Positions 20,298-30,423 of a stretch of DNA of 32,880 nucleotides are shown here, in pieces; the first letter of the stretch is position 1, and every line of letters starts with the position of its first letter. Below the pieces are notes generated by a model. It searched no databases, was not told the DNA's origin, and was given only the letters and a program-made list of their open reading frames with translations. The position numbers and the translations under genes are program-made. The stretch lies in NCBI GenBank assembly GCA_037178675.1, contig JAYMGJ010000142.1, positions 1-32,880 on the forward strand. The letters run 5' to 3'. Source of the DNA: Scleroderma bovista. Taxonomy: Eukaryota > Basidiomycota > Agaricomycetes > Boletales > Sclerodermataceae.

Positions 20298-20546
20298 CCG
20301 CTACCACCCATATTAGGTGATGGATCCACAGCAGGGTGCCCTTCAAAATCTTTTCCTTCAGCTCACACAGGGCCAAATCGACCTGCAGAACAGTATCCAG
20401 GCCCTTGCCAATGTGCAGCAGGGTCTTGGTGCCCCTGCCGAGGGCAAAGCACAAGGTGCTAAAAAGATTGTCACTGAACCTGGGAATTACGACGACTCCC
20501 CCCAGACATTCAGGGTATGGTGGAGCAAGATGAAGTTGTGGGTCTT
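20298..20546 (+). pseudogene. Ty3/gypsy gag N-terminal fragment
   Basis: ATG at 20320 starts MDPQQGALQNLFLQLTQGQ, followed by KKIVTEPGNYDDSPQTFRVW and WSKMKLWV. The last part resembles the start of a gypsy capsid domain, where a short motif (PGNYDG-like, then W.KM..W) precedes the helical core. The frame is cut at 20546 by LTR Z3. The leader 20298-20319 borders X copy 2. Confidence 0.68.
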
Positions 20547-21178
20547 TGTTACGACCATGTCCAACTCTGGATCACATCCGGTTACTCCAGTCACATCACA
20601 GCCCTACAGCTCAACTCCGGTCATTCTCAGTTACTCTGGTCAATGGTCGCACAGATAACCTTCTGCTAACTACGACCCTTGGTCTAGCCCACATCTAGTC
20701 TTTACCACACTTGCCCGTCTACCCTGCCTTGACATGAGTTCTCCGTGTACTCGATATATCTCCTACCTTGTATCATTTTCACCAGACCTGTTTTATTTTC
20801 ATCAGACCTGATCTATCCCTCACTCCGGATGTTCCTTGTCTGCCATTAGGATGTTTACTTGTCACTGTAAATACTCGACCCTAGTTCTTACTTAGTATAA
20901 GTACTCTGTAGTTTATTTGGTATACCTTAGTCTGAAATCAACTTAGTCACTACTCCAGTCTCTACCTGTCTCTGTCTCTGTCTCCATCTCCGTCCCCATA
21001 TCCATCACCTTGACCAGAACCTATGCAAGGGATCAACACACGTCATCCTTGTCGTTGAATCCAAGCGGTCACCAACTCCGGCCGGACTAATCCCTTGTCC
21101 AGCCCTCTGCCCTCCTCCTTCATCCGCCTTCGTCTGGACTTGACCGGACCCCCTACCAGAGTAGACCCAGACTTGACA
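20547..21178 (+). repeat. Diverged LTR of family Z, copy Z3
   Basis: 632 bp from TGTTACGACC to ACTTGACA, in the opposite orientation to Z1 and Z2. Shared landmarks with the reverse complement of Z2 include CAGCTCAACTCCGGTCA, GTTTACTTGTCAC and the final TTGACA. The flanks GTCTT (20542-20546) and GTATT (21179-21183) agree at four of five positions, consistent with a decayed 5-bp target duplication and hence a solo LTR inside gag. The stretch 21179-21272 after it has no gene that I can recognise. Confidence 0.66.
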
Positions 21179-21272
21179 GTATTTCAGACTCACATTTGTG
21201 TGGGTTCACTGTCCCAGACCTCATACACATATCCAGTTCCATTTCCTTATGACCATGACTACGTGCTCTCGC

Positions 21273-22812
21273 TGTGAGTCAAAGTGTGGATTTGGGTCGG
21301 AGTAATAACCCAAACACAACACCAACAAAGGACTACAAAAAAGTGCAAGTGGTGGTTTACCTCTGCGGTGTCCAAAGAGGATGTGCTGAGGAGGGGGGAA
21401 GGGGATCTACACCAACAGGGTGATGCAGACAATGAGGCAGGATACTCCTGGGGTACAGGAGCAATAGATGATGAAGGGGATAGGGGTCTGGACTCTTCCT
21501 AAAGCCTAGGAAGTGTCAAAGTGGGGATTGGGTTGACTGAGACTGAAACAGCGATACTACACCTAGAGATTGGTGCAGCAAAGGGGCAGAGATGCCTCTG
21601 ATGTCCAGAGGCAAGGAAGATTGGCTGGTATGAAGCCTAGACTCCGCTTGAGCCTAGTATAAAGAATAGATCTTGAATAACTTGGATAAACTTGACAATA
21701 TTGAGCCTTTAGACCTTCACTGAAGCCTACAAGGACTCAAGGACTGAAGGGATACTGATTGAGAGAGTCTGAGAGAGGGATAATTTCGTGCAATTGGGTC
21801 TCTCCTCACTGGGCTGAGCCCAGGGGTTTAAATACATGGGGGGGGGGCACAGCATTAAAGTACAAAAAGAGAAGGGAGTAAGCAGAATTTGTCAAGGATT
21901 GGTAAGGGATTGGTAAGAGCTTTGTAAGGGGTTTGTAAGCAATCAGTAAGCAAGGGATAAGCAGGAATGAGTAAGCATAGGAAGCATGAATAAGCTGCTG
22001 AGTAAAGGAATGAGTAAGCTGCATGACAAGATTGATTGGTAAGGGAGTGAGTCGTCAGCTAAGTTATATACCAAAAATGCGAAAGGGATAGAGTAATGCT
22101 GATGACAAGAGAGCATCAGTAAGCAAGGGATGAGTCACTACACAGCAGAAGGAGTCATTGATGCACAGCCTAAGAAGTTTGATGGGGGGCTGTGCACCAT
22201 CAGGAATTTGATGGGACAACAATGGGGAAGATCTGAGATTAATAGGGGGATTGATCCGAGACAAAACAGCCACAAGAAGGGTACCAGGGGTCCAGAGGTC
22301 TTTTGGGGGGTCAGCATACACTAAGGTATAGTGCATGTGTTCTAGCGCCGCTGAAGCGCAACCATGGGCTCCCTTGACAAGCTCTCTTCTGGGAAAGAAC
22401 AAGAGAGGGTTCTTCTTCCTAATAGCACTATAAAGTGGGGGAATTACTGTCATGGTGCTGGGGGATGTCGTCTGAAAGTAGGGAAGCGGATAGAGTATTG
22501 AATTTGACGCATCCAGGGAAGCGAGACGAACAACAGAGGAAGATGGACATGGCAAGTATCTGGGAGGAAGGGACCATAGGCTGAGGGCTCAGGGGACACA
22601 GAGACGATCAGAGAAGACTTCTCAAGCTTGACAATAGACCTAAGATGACCAAAGTACGTCCTTGACGCAGGACTGACGAGGAGAACGCGCTGACCGAGAA
22701 TGAGAGGGACTGAGGGAGCAGGCTGGGAAGATATGTGCCAGGCAGTGCATGGGAACTCTGGGAGAGGCTGTCCTAAGAGCAGGACATAGTGGAGATCTGC
22801 AGCAATAGCGGA
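21273..22812 (-). mobile_element. Element X, copy 3 (cut at the hAT border)
   Basis: Begins TGTGAGTCAAAG like the other copies and runs to GCAATAGCGGA at 22812. The other copies continue there with GAAATGATCCAG. The missing part is not found on the far side of the hAT element. It has an extra piece near 21962-22010 relative to copies 1b and 2 (an additional TGAGTAAGC-rich stretch). Confidence 0.83.
22450..22812 (-). pseudogene. Element X ORF (copy 3), N terminus replaced
   Basis: The frame is open from the hAT border to TAA/TGA-free RRHPPAP at 22450 and includes YVLLLGQPLPEF, PSVPLILGQRVLL and VSVSPEPSAYGPF. The start of the protein is lost because X stops at 22812; upstream codons come from the hAT terminal sequence by chance. 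Confidence 0.55.
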
Positions 22813-22989
22813 TAGTGTTGCTGCACCTTCAGCTACAGGCCAACTCGGAACTGTGGTTGTCATGTGACTTAGGTCAAACTGCTGTAAACTAGACTATCGG
22901 AATATCCTGGTTTGATAATGTGACAGTGCGACAGTTTGTGGTCCAGCTTTGGTTCGTAACCAATCTCAAACTCATCACACATCGATCAC

Positions 22990-23640
22990 AATGACCTCCT
23001 CCATCGGATGATGCCAGGCTACTATTCATTGAGGCCGGGCCAGAACACACTAAACAGGCTTGGTGGTGACCTTGAGAGTCGAGACTGCCTATTATTAAGT
23101 ATGTCAACCAGTCTCCTCCATTGATGACATTGATAACCCCAGCGCTGAATGTGGTCTTCCATATATTCGTCGAGGCTGGGCCTGAACACACCAAACAGGC
23201 TTGGTGGTAACCTCGAGACTACCTATTATTAAGTACGTCAACCCGTCTCCTCCATCGATGACATCAATAACCCCAACATTGACCATAGATTTCCTTATAT
23301 TCGTTGGTGCTGGGCCAGAACACACCGAATAGGCTTGATGATGGCCTCGAGTCCACTTGTTATAAGTACGCCATCCTGTCTCCTCCATCGATGACATCAA
23401 CAACCCCAGTGCTGACCATAGATTTCCTTATATTCGTCGATGCTGGGCCAGAACACACAAAATAGGCTCGGTAGTTACCTCGAGTCCACTTATTGTCAAG
23501 TACGTCGACCCGTCTCCTCCGTCAATGATGCCACCACTGAACATGATTTTCATATATTTGTCGAGGCTGGGCCAGAACACAGGGTCAGTGGTGACCTTGA
23601 GTGAGTCCAGTCCATTTATTATTAAGTACATCGCCTCATG
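22990..23640 (+). repeat. Tandem repeat array, about 4.6 units of 124-141 bp
   Basis: Units starting at 23031, 23172, 23306, 23439 and 23563 each contain GCTGGGCC(A)GAACACA, a TTATTATTAAGTA-like segment and CTCCTCCATCGATGACATCA. A partial unit precedes the first. Spacings are 141, 134, 133 and 124 bp, so the copies are diverged. They fill most of the space between the left hAT terminus and the transposase start, where hAT transposases usually bind subterminal repeats. Confidence 0.85.
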
Positions 23641-23700
23641 TTATCACCTTACTTAAAGTATTCTCATTTGTCGACATTGGAACCCAACCTTTGACCCATC

Positions 23701-26700
23701 ATGCCTGCTGCACAGACAAGCTTGCCAGCCCAGCGAGGACAGGGGACTCGCCGTGGTCGTGGAGGCACTCGATCCACCCGACCTATTCCCGCAGCGAACG
23801 AAGGAGAGTATTTTGACATTGCAAATGTCTCTGGCTCTGAGGATTTAGACTCTCCATGCACCACTGCCATCACTCCCGCTCCCAATCACCTCATTATCCG
23901 TACTGAATCTATCGATACTTACCCTCCCAATTCCAACAACCCTTCCCCTGTGCCACCATTTGGATCATTGGCTGCAACTCCATCTGGCACCCCAACCGAC
24001 CCTTTTCTGGAAACGTCCAAGTCGTCAAAGGGTTGCACTCGCGACACCTGGTATTTTTTCACCCGGCTTCCGGACAATAGGGCACAGTGTAATTTCTGCA
24101 CGTAAGTCAGTATACTGTCAAAACCGGTTCTCCTCGACGATCTTACTAGGAGGTCCAGAGGTGCAGGGAACTAATGAGGAGGTAAGTCCAGACACTAGTA
24201 GGTGCTAGTTAGTGCGGAGAGTCAAGTCCGGGTCAAACGAACGAAGTCCGGGCACTAGAGAAGCACAGGGAGTAAGTCCGGGTTTTTGCGGAGTAAGTCC
24301 GGACCACGGGAAAGTGGTCCGGAGTTGAGCGCAGCTTGTCCGGAGCGAAGGACATCCCAGAGGTGGGATAAGTCCTGAGAGGTCTAGCGTCGAGTCTGGG
24401 ACAGAGGTGGCTTTTGCCCTCGTGCAAGTAGGAGACTTGCTAGGATCGGACATAGGACCAAGGGGACGAGATAGGACGGAGTTCAGGAGAACAAGATGGG
24501 ATTAGGAGAGCATGGTGGGTAGTACAGAGTGGGGAGTATCTTAGTCGAGATTTGATCTAAGGAAACTACTAGGCCGGAGTATAGTAGTTTATATAGTAAA
24601 TGAGAACTAGGGTGAGTATATACGGTGACAAGTAAACACCTTAGTTGGGACAAGGGACAGAGCAGAAACGGACAGGAAAATAAAGCAGGTACAGGAAAAT
24701 AAACTGGAGCGGGAGCAGACACAGGGAACTAGAGATACAGGGATGATGGAGGAAAAGCAGGGACAGTGAAGTAAAGGGAACTAGGTCGGAAGAGGACAGG
24801 TAAGGGTTGGAGGTGGACTTAACTAATGTTAAGTCCGGAGCGATGTCCAGGACCGGAGGAAGTGGGACCGGAGGAAGTGCATGACCGGAGGAAGTGGGAC
24901 CAGAGGAAGTGCACGACCGGAGGAAGTGCAAGAGCGGAGGGAGTGCACGAGTGGAGGGAGTGCACGAGTGGAGGGAGTGCACGAGTGGAGGGAGTGCACG
25001 AGTGGAGGGAGTGCACGAGTGGAGGGAGAGTGCACAGGTGGAGGAAGGGCGGAGTAGCCGGAGGAAGGTCCGGAGTTGGACATGGAAATGTCCTAAGCCT
25101 TTGGTGGACCTGACAGAGGAAGTGGAGCAGGAGCAGGAGCAGAACTGAGCCAGAGTTGGATGTACCAGCCGGAGTTGGGCTATGTCGCAGACAAGGCTAA
25201 GGGAGTAGCCGGACTGAAACTGGAGTAGCGACTAGTGGTAGGTACAGGTCCAACACGGAGGAGTTAGACCGCGGATCTGTCTGTAGGGAGACAGGGGTTA
25301 GTCCTGAGGCAGAGATGGATGTAGTGACCGGAGTTGAGCTGGAGTGCAGCTATAGGGCTGGAGATTGCCGGACTAGATCCGGAGTTGCATCTATGCCTAA
25401 GGAGAGGTCAGGCGGGCCATGGTTAGACCGGAGTTGCGACTGGAAAAGTATGGATATGACATATACCCATCAAATTTCTTGACACTGACTCGTTCCCAGC
25501 CATGAACCTTTCCAACCAAAAACAAGCAGCGCTAGTCTCCGCAACCATATCCGGAGGGAGCATCTAGCAAAGTATATTGAGCAAGCCGCGGAGCAAAAGT
25601 GGGAAGTGCTCTATGTGGAGCCAGTTTGTACTGCCCTGGGCAATGGGTACACGATTGAGGAAATCAGGACCCACTTCATCGCTGGAGATGACATCAAGAA
25701 GCTCCCATCCCGTAAGGTGGATTCCAATGAACCTAGTGACCCCGACAGTCATGCAAGCATCCCTACTTTCTCGATCAAAGAATTCCAGAAGTTCTTGGCC
25801 TCGTTCATTGTGACAGACGATCAGGTAAGTCTTGCGGTAATCTCGAGCTACGGTACTCATCCTTCCAGTCTATTAACGTTGTCGAATGCCCAGAGTTTCA
25901 TGGCCTCCTCTTACTCCTAAGGGAGACATTAAAGGACACAGACATCCCACATCAGACGCATATGCGTGACCTCATTATCAACACTTGGTATGACTGTTTT
26001 GTCGATTTACAAAAGCAAGCGGGGGTGCGTGACACGCTGATCAGTGACTGAACATTTAGAAGTAACTGACATGTTTTCAGTCTGCACTTGGCAACGTTTC
26101 ATTCACCACGGATATATGGTCTGACAGAAACCACAAGTCATACTTGGCGATGACTGGCCATTGGATCAGCAAAGACCCCACCATGAAAGCGCTGCATCTT
26201 GAATCCGCCCTGTTCGCATTCCATCATTTGAGGGATTGTCACACAGGCGAATCATTGGCGCGAACAATATTGTATCTACTTGATAGGATGAAGATCATGC
26301 ACAAGGTAAGTTCACATTTGACATCTGTTTGCAACTGCTGTGTCATTTCAATCTATAGACCGGCCATTTCACTATGGACAATGCTGAAAACAACAGGACA
26401 TGCATTGAGAAGCTCGGTGAACTCTTAGCAGAACGAGAATTTGAAATTGTGTTCGATCCTGATCAATGCCGGGTCATGTGTCACCCGCATCTTATTAACC
26501 TTTGTACTAAACATGCCTGCGAAGGCTTCACCAATGTTGACGCCTCTGAGATAGAGCGTAACATCACCACTGACACAGTGAAGCAACATTCTAGTACTGA
26601 GAAATATACCCCGGTTGATGAACGCGTTAGCAAAGAAGACTACATCCAAGCGATCCGCAGCAACCCTCTCGACAAAGCCCACTCTCTGGTTCGTGCAATT

Positions 26701-28141
26701 CGTGCCTCAGGGTTACAGCGTGACACATTTCAGGAGAGGATAAAGGTAGGAAATGAACAAGGCTGGTACAAATATCCACCGGAGATGAAAGTCTCATTGG
26801 TCGAGCTTTTGCGTGAGGTAGTCACGCGCTGGGACACCCTGCTTTTCTTGTTAAATTGCCTCAGAATATTAAGGCTGGTATGTTTGTTATAGCTAACTCT
26901 GTGAGTAGACTGACTGACCAGGACATAATCAGGTGGTAGATTACTTTGTTTGCATGCCCGAATGGCAAGAGGAGCTTGGTCATCTCAAGCTTTCGCCTGC
27001 AGAGTGGCTCGTACTATCTGACTTCCAATGCATCCTAACGGTATGTATTACTAGTATCATCTCATGATAAGAGTGTTGATGTTTCACCAGGCTACACATA
27101 TCATACAACACACAATGTCGTCCGAGAGCCAACCGCGGCTCGGGGCAGCAGTGCCAATGTTCAAATTACTTATGTCGTCTTGGGAGAAGTTGGCTACTGA
27201 TCTTCCCCGCCTCAAGCCATGGATTGACTGCGCACTAGGCTGGGTTTACAAGTATTACCGGCAGATGGACAACAGGGATGTTTACATCCTTGCCATGTGT
27301 AAGTGACTAATTTCTTACACTTCCAATCTTGAATTTTACTTTGAAACAGTCATTGATCCAGCCACTCGCTTCGCATGGATCAAATGTGCCTGGGGGGCTG
27401 AACACGTCATGAAAGCCGAAGAGCTTGTTTTGGACACGGTAGGTTACTGTTTGAATACCTTATGCACCCTTACAGAACTGATGACCGCTAGATGACGAAA
27501 TATCGCGAGGTGATGAACATACGTGGTCCAGTTCCCTCTGAAGTACAGGCAGCGGCAAATTCCATCGATTCCATCGCACAGCGCCTGGGTCTCGGGTCAC
27601 TTGGCTTCAATGTCACACCAGCCACTACGCAGGGTGTATTAATGATCAGGCAAGAGTATGACAAGTACGTCGGTGCGGAAAGGGAGCAAGGTGATCCACT
27701 GGTCTTTTGGAGCGTAAGTTTTTGTTTTTGTTTTTTTGCATGAATGATGTAAGTAATACTAACACATTGGTAAAGAACAAGCACATGGAATTCCCAACGA
27801 TTTTTCAAATTGCGATGAACTATCTTCCCATTCAAGCTTCATCGGTCCCGTGCGAGCGCGTCTTCTCATCGAGTGCCAAAACTGACACAAAGCAACACAA
27901 TCGCACTGGTCCCGTTCTCATGGAAGCCCTCCAGATGCTCAAGTTTGAGCGGAAGAAGCAACGGCTTAACTTCACCAGGGGATGGGCACCTGATTACGGT
28001 ATCCTTGTTCAGGATGACCCTGATGTTGGTGATGTGGAGGTTAACCATGGTGAGGATCATGCATTGGACATTGCGAAGGTTAAGCATATATTGGATAATA
28101 ATGACATGATGCATCCCGACACGGTGAAGCTGCTTGAATGA
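23701..28141 (+). CDS. hAT transposase, ten exons, apparently intact
   Basis: Exons (all introns GT-AG): 23701-24101, 25500-25824, 25869-26024, 26081-26305, 26359-26877, 26933-27040, 27091-27298, 27350-27438, 27492-27713, 27776-28141. They total 2,619 nt, giving 872 residues with no stop or frameshift. A BED-type zinc finger (C130, C133, H150, H155) is split by intron 1. The RNase-H-like catalytic triad is D305 (FTTDIWSD), D376 (MDNAENN) and E778 (PCERVFSS). The conserved Trp motif TRWDT is at 525-529, and the C-terminal hAT dimerisation region runs from DPLVFWS to LKFERK. This is the enzyme that cuts and pastes hAT elements in the nucleus. Intron 1 holds solo LTR Z2, but both splice sites survive. 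Exon borders are predicted by eye; exon 5 could in principle be split, since it contains a GTAGG. Confidence 0.88.
24116..25461 (-). repeat. Solo LTR of family Z (Z2), inside hAT intron 1
   Basis: 1,346 bp from TGTCAAAACCGG to GGATATGACA, flanked by the perfect 5-bp duplication TATAC (24111-24115 and 25462-25466). The minus strand is the likely sense strand: it has TATATAAAC near 24590 and ends GAACCGGTTTTGACA, almost the same end as family L. It is purine-rich on the plus strand, with GTCCGG/CCGGAG motifs and a 17-bp minisatellite. The insertion is 14 bp after the 5' splice site, so correct splicing removes it. Confidence 0.94.
24851..25040. repeat. G-rich minisatellite in LTR Z2
   Basis: Five tandem units GAGTGCACGAGTGGAGG (17 bp) start at 24941, 24958, 24975, 24992 and 25009, preceded by related ACCGGAGGAAGTG units. 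Copy Z1 has two full units with CGAGCGG in place of CGAGTGG, so unit number and CpG state vary between LTR copies. The long frames seen here on both strands are products of the repeat and not genes. Confidence 0.88.
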
Positions 28142-28279
28142 TTTTGTTTTATAGGATCCTACATACAATGTATTCTATGCAGTGCCTTTGATATGCAAAT
28201 GAATGTGTTTTGCTTGAAAGTTAGAACTTAGTCTCTACCGCTTACTCTCGTCATCACTGCAGAATGTGGCACAACACTA

Positions 28280-28734
28280 CTTTTTTTTCTTCCTCTTATC
28301 TATGGCTCTGATCAGTGACCAACAATGGACATTCTGTGGTGGCTCTCCAGCTCCTCGGCCAGTCAAGACTCAAGACTCAAAGCCACTATGGAGAGAGCTT
28401 GCTCAGCCAATGGATATTGGCTTCACTCTCCAGCGTATGTACTTCCTTTCTTGTGTCGACTCACTCTCACTCATTCACATGTCTACCAGTCCTTGCGCTC
28501 GGGAGTGGGCCTATCAGTGGATCATCCACCTCCCTCCCCTTCCTTCACCTCTCGCCTGCCCGCAAGCGTCCCTCTCCTATCTGCTACTGTCCCTCACTCA
28601 CCCTTGACAGATTCTTCTCCAAGGAAGCACCATGCACCCCTGAACGTCGTCATATTGTGTGCAGAAGCTGACCCAGACAATTTCTCTCATCGCCTCAAGA
28701 TATCTAACTTGCCCCACTCACACTTCCACCCTCG
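28280..28734 (+). other. No gene recognised
   Basis: It starts with a T-run (28281-28288) at the hAT border and then holds CT-rich sequence. A long frame crosses it (from 28325), but its composition (Ser, Pro, Leu, His) and the better match of other frames downstream argue against a real protein. It may contain the decayed upstream part of the Est1-like gene. Confidence 0.4.
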
Positions 28735-30120
28735 CTCTCGATTCTCGAACATCCACAAGATTCTATTTACTTTGCATACACCTTTTACACCAGCCTCCTT
28801 GAAGAACCAACCCTACACACCTTCCGCTCTGGATGGCTTGAAGCGCTCAGCAACCTGCCCGCTACCACATGGCCATTGCTGCCATGGTCACCAACAACCA
28901 GTTTTCAGGGGCCGCACTGACCAGAGATGCTGTTTCCAAAGCTGTAGCTGCCTCCGAGGAGCCCACTTCCAAACCTTCCAAGTCTCAAGTCAGCTCGCCA
29001 ACCTGTCCAGCAGCACGCCAATCAACGACTCTCCGACCCCTGGCATTGGCATCACCACTGCGCATATGATGGAAATCGGGCCTGAAAAGGAAAGGTAGAG
29101 GGGAATCGTGAAGGAATGGTACTCTCAGGGTCTCACTGAGATGCCCGGAACCGGCAAGCTGCATCACCACTTGGGATTGCTCAGCCAGGAAGTCGAAGGC
29201 GAAGAGCTTCATGCGGTCAACCACTTTGTAAAAAGGTTTGTTTGTTTGCCTAGTTTCATTTGAAGCTAACTTATTATCCAGTATGACCACCCTCCACCCA
29301 TTCTTGATGTCCCGCGAGTCTATTCTTTCGATTTGGTCTTCAACAGCCCAATCTTGTCGTTCTCAGCCTGACACAAATTCCTCAGATTCATTTATTTTTC
29401 TGCACGGCATGCTATTTACCAACATTCAACTTGAGGACTTTACCCCAACTCTTGCACGTTTCCTGGAACATCTCAAAATAGAAGATGCGGAGGAATGCCA
29501 ATGGATTATGATGGCTGTTATCAACATTAGCGCCATCATGGAGTATGGTGGGACCAAGCATTTTGCACAAGGTGGGCGGTCTCGGCGTAAGTTGCGAAAT
29601 CAATGACGTTACCCTGATCTGTGTTGTGGCGAAGCACAGCCCTGTTATCCACCACGAAGATGTTCGCGAGGATCAGCAGATGGATGTCGATTGCGAGAGC
29701 CCATGCATTTCATCTGCAGCTGCTCATGTGTCCCCCATGTTATCAGACACCGACTTGGCGACTGAACTTCCAAGGTTCAAGTTTGCCATGCAACTTACAT
29801 TTTCAGTGTTGTTGTTTGTTCTCCGTCATCCAACCCGCAAGGCATCTCAGTTCCCGAAGCTGAGTCTGAACCCATACCTCATTGTCATTCTGACATTTTT
29901 AGTGACCAATGACCATGACCAAACATGCAGATATGTTGTCGGTACTAGAATGCTTGATGCCATGGGAGGACCTCGCACAGTTCTTCTCCACTATCCCTCA
30001 AACTGTCATGGCTGCCCATGTTTCCCCCATCAATGAAGAAGGATGGCCAATGCTCACCAGCGGCTGCACCCCACCTATCCGAGGATTGGTACATGAGAGA
30101 CATGGATTCATCGGTAAAAT
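28735..30120 (+). pseudogene. Decayed Est1/SMG7-like gene
   Basis: Pieces of one protein are spread over all three frames. YFAYTFYTSLLEEPTLHTF and WLEALSN lie near 28765-28850. AIAAMVTNNQ with SKAVAASEEPT follows from 28869, PGIGITTAHMMEIGPEKER ends in TAG at 29096-29098, and GTGKLHHHLGLLSQEVEGEEL lies near 29140-29205. An intron (about 29237-29281) joins VKS to MTTLHPFLMSRES. FLHGMLFTNIQLEDF, LSVLECLMPWEDLAQFF and EDWYMRDMD follow. The helical-repeat order, HHHLG, then LHGMLFT, resembles Est1/SMG5-7 (telomerase-associated or nonsense-mediated decay) proteins. Shifts near 28850, 29025, 29905 and 30085 and one stop imply a pseudogene. The family call is from memory of motifs. Confidence 0.6.
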
Positions 30121-30423
30121 GGTATGTATTTAATTGCTGTCATTTTTGTCAGTCTGATCATTTGTTTATCAGCTGTCTATTGGAAACTACTTTGTGCAGT
30201 GATTATGACTCATAAGAAGGTTGGGATGTGTCCAGGAGATCTGAGGTCGTGTTAAAGTTATTAGCACTTATCAATCTTCATGTTCTAGGACGCTTACTAT
30301 GGAAAATATTCTTGTCAATGAAGTGTGACAAGTCCTCAGTGGCCACTGGCCACTAGTGACCGTAGCATGTGAAGTCAATGTCAAATGTGACTGTGACTGT
30401 TGATTCCCTCTGATTCTGCTCTC

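Larger units (their letters stand above)
22813..28279 (+). mobile_element. hAT DNA transposon, autonomous type
   Basis: It surrounds a complete hAT transposase gene. The left end TAGTGTTGCTGCACC (22813) falls exactly where element X breaks off. The right end GTGGCACAACACTA (to 28279) gives an inverted TAGTGTTG, 8 bp perfect with loose similarity beyond. The TAGNG start suits hAT. The neighbouring 8-mers (ATAGCGGA and CTTTTTTT) do not match, so either one border was rearranged after insertion or the true ends lie elsewhere. The length is 5,467 bp, including a 1,346-bp solo LTR. Confidence 0.68.

Noticed and set aside
18243..20546. Element X copy 2 as the 5' LTR of the gag fragment at 20320
   Set aside because: X is oriented opposite to gag there and no primer binding site follows its end.
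23104..23631. Minus-strand frames with repeated VCSGPA and GVIDVIDGGD
   Set aside because: They are produced by the 124-141 bp tandem repeats; frames differ between units and contain stops.
23031..23640. CRISPR-like array
   Set aside because: Units are long, diverged and without constant short repeats and unique spacers; the context is eukaryotic.
24819..25148. Several overlapping frames on both strands with Arg/Glu/Ser repeats
   Set aside because: They are translations of the 17-bp minisatellite in LTR Z2.
28325..29098. A 257-codon open frame on the plus strand
   Set aside because: It crosses the hAT border region and low-complexity CT-rich DNA. Only its last about 20 codons match the Est1-like protein, while other frames give better matches before that.
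30330..30350. Palindrome around AGTGGCCACTGGCCACT as a regulatory site
   Set aside because: Single short palindrome between two genes with no second copy or other support.
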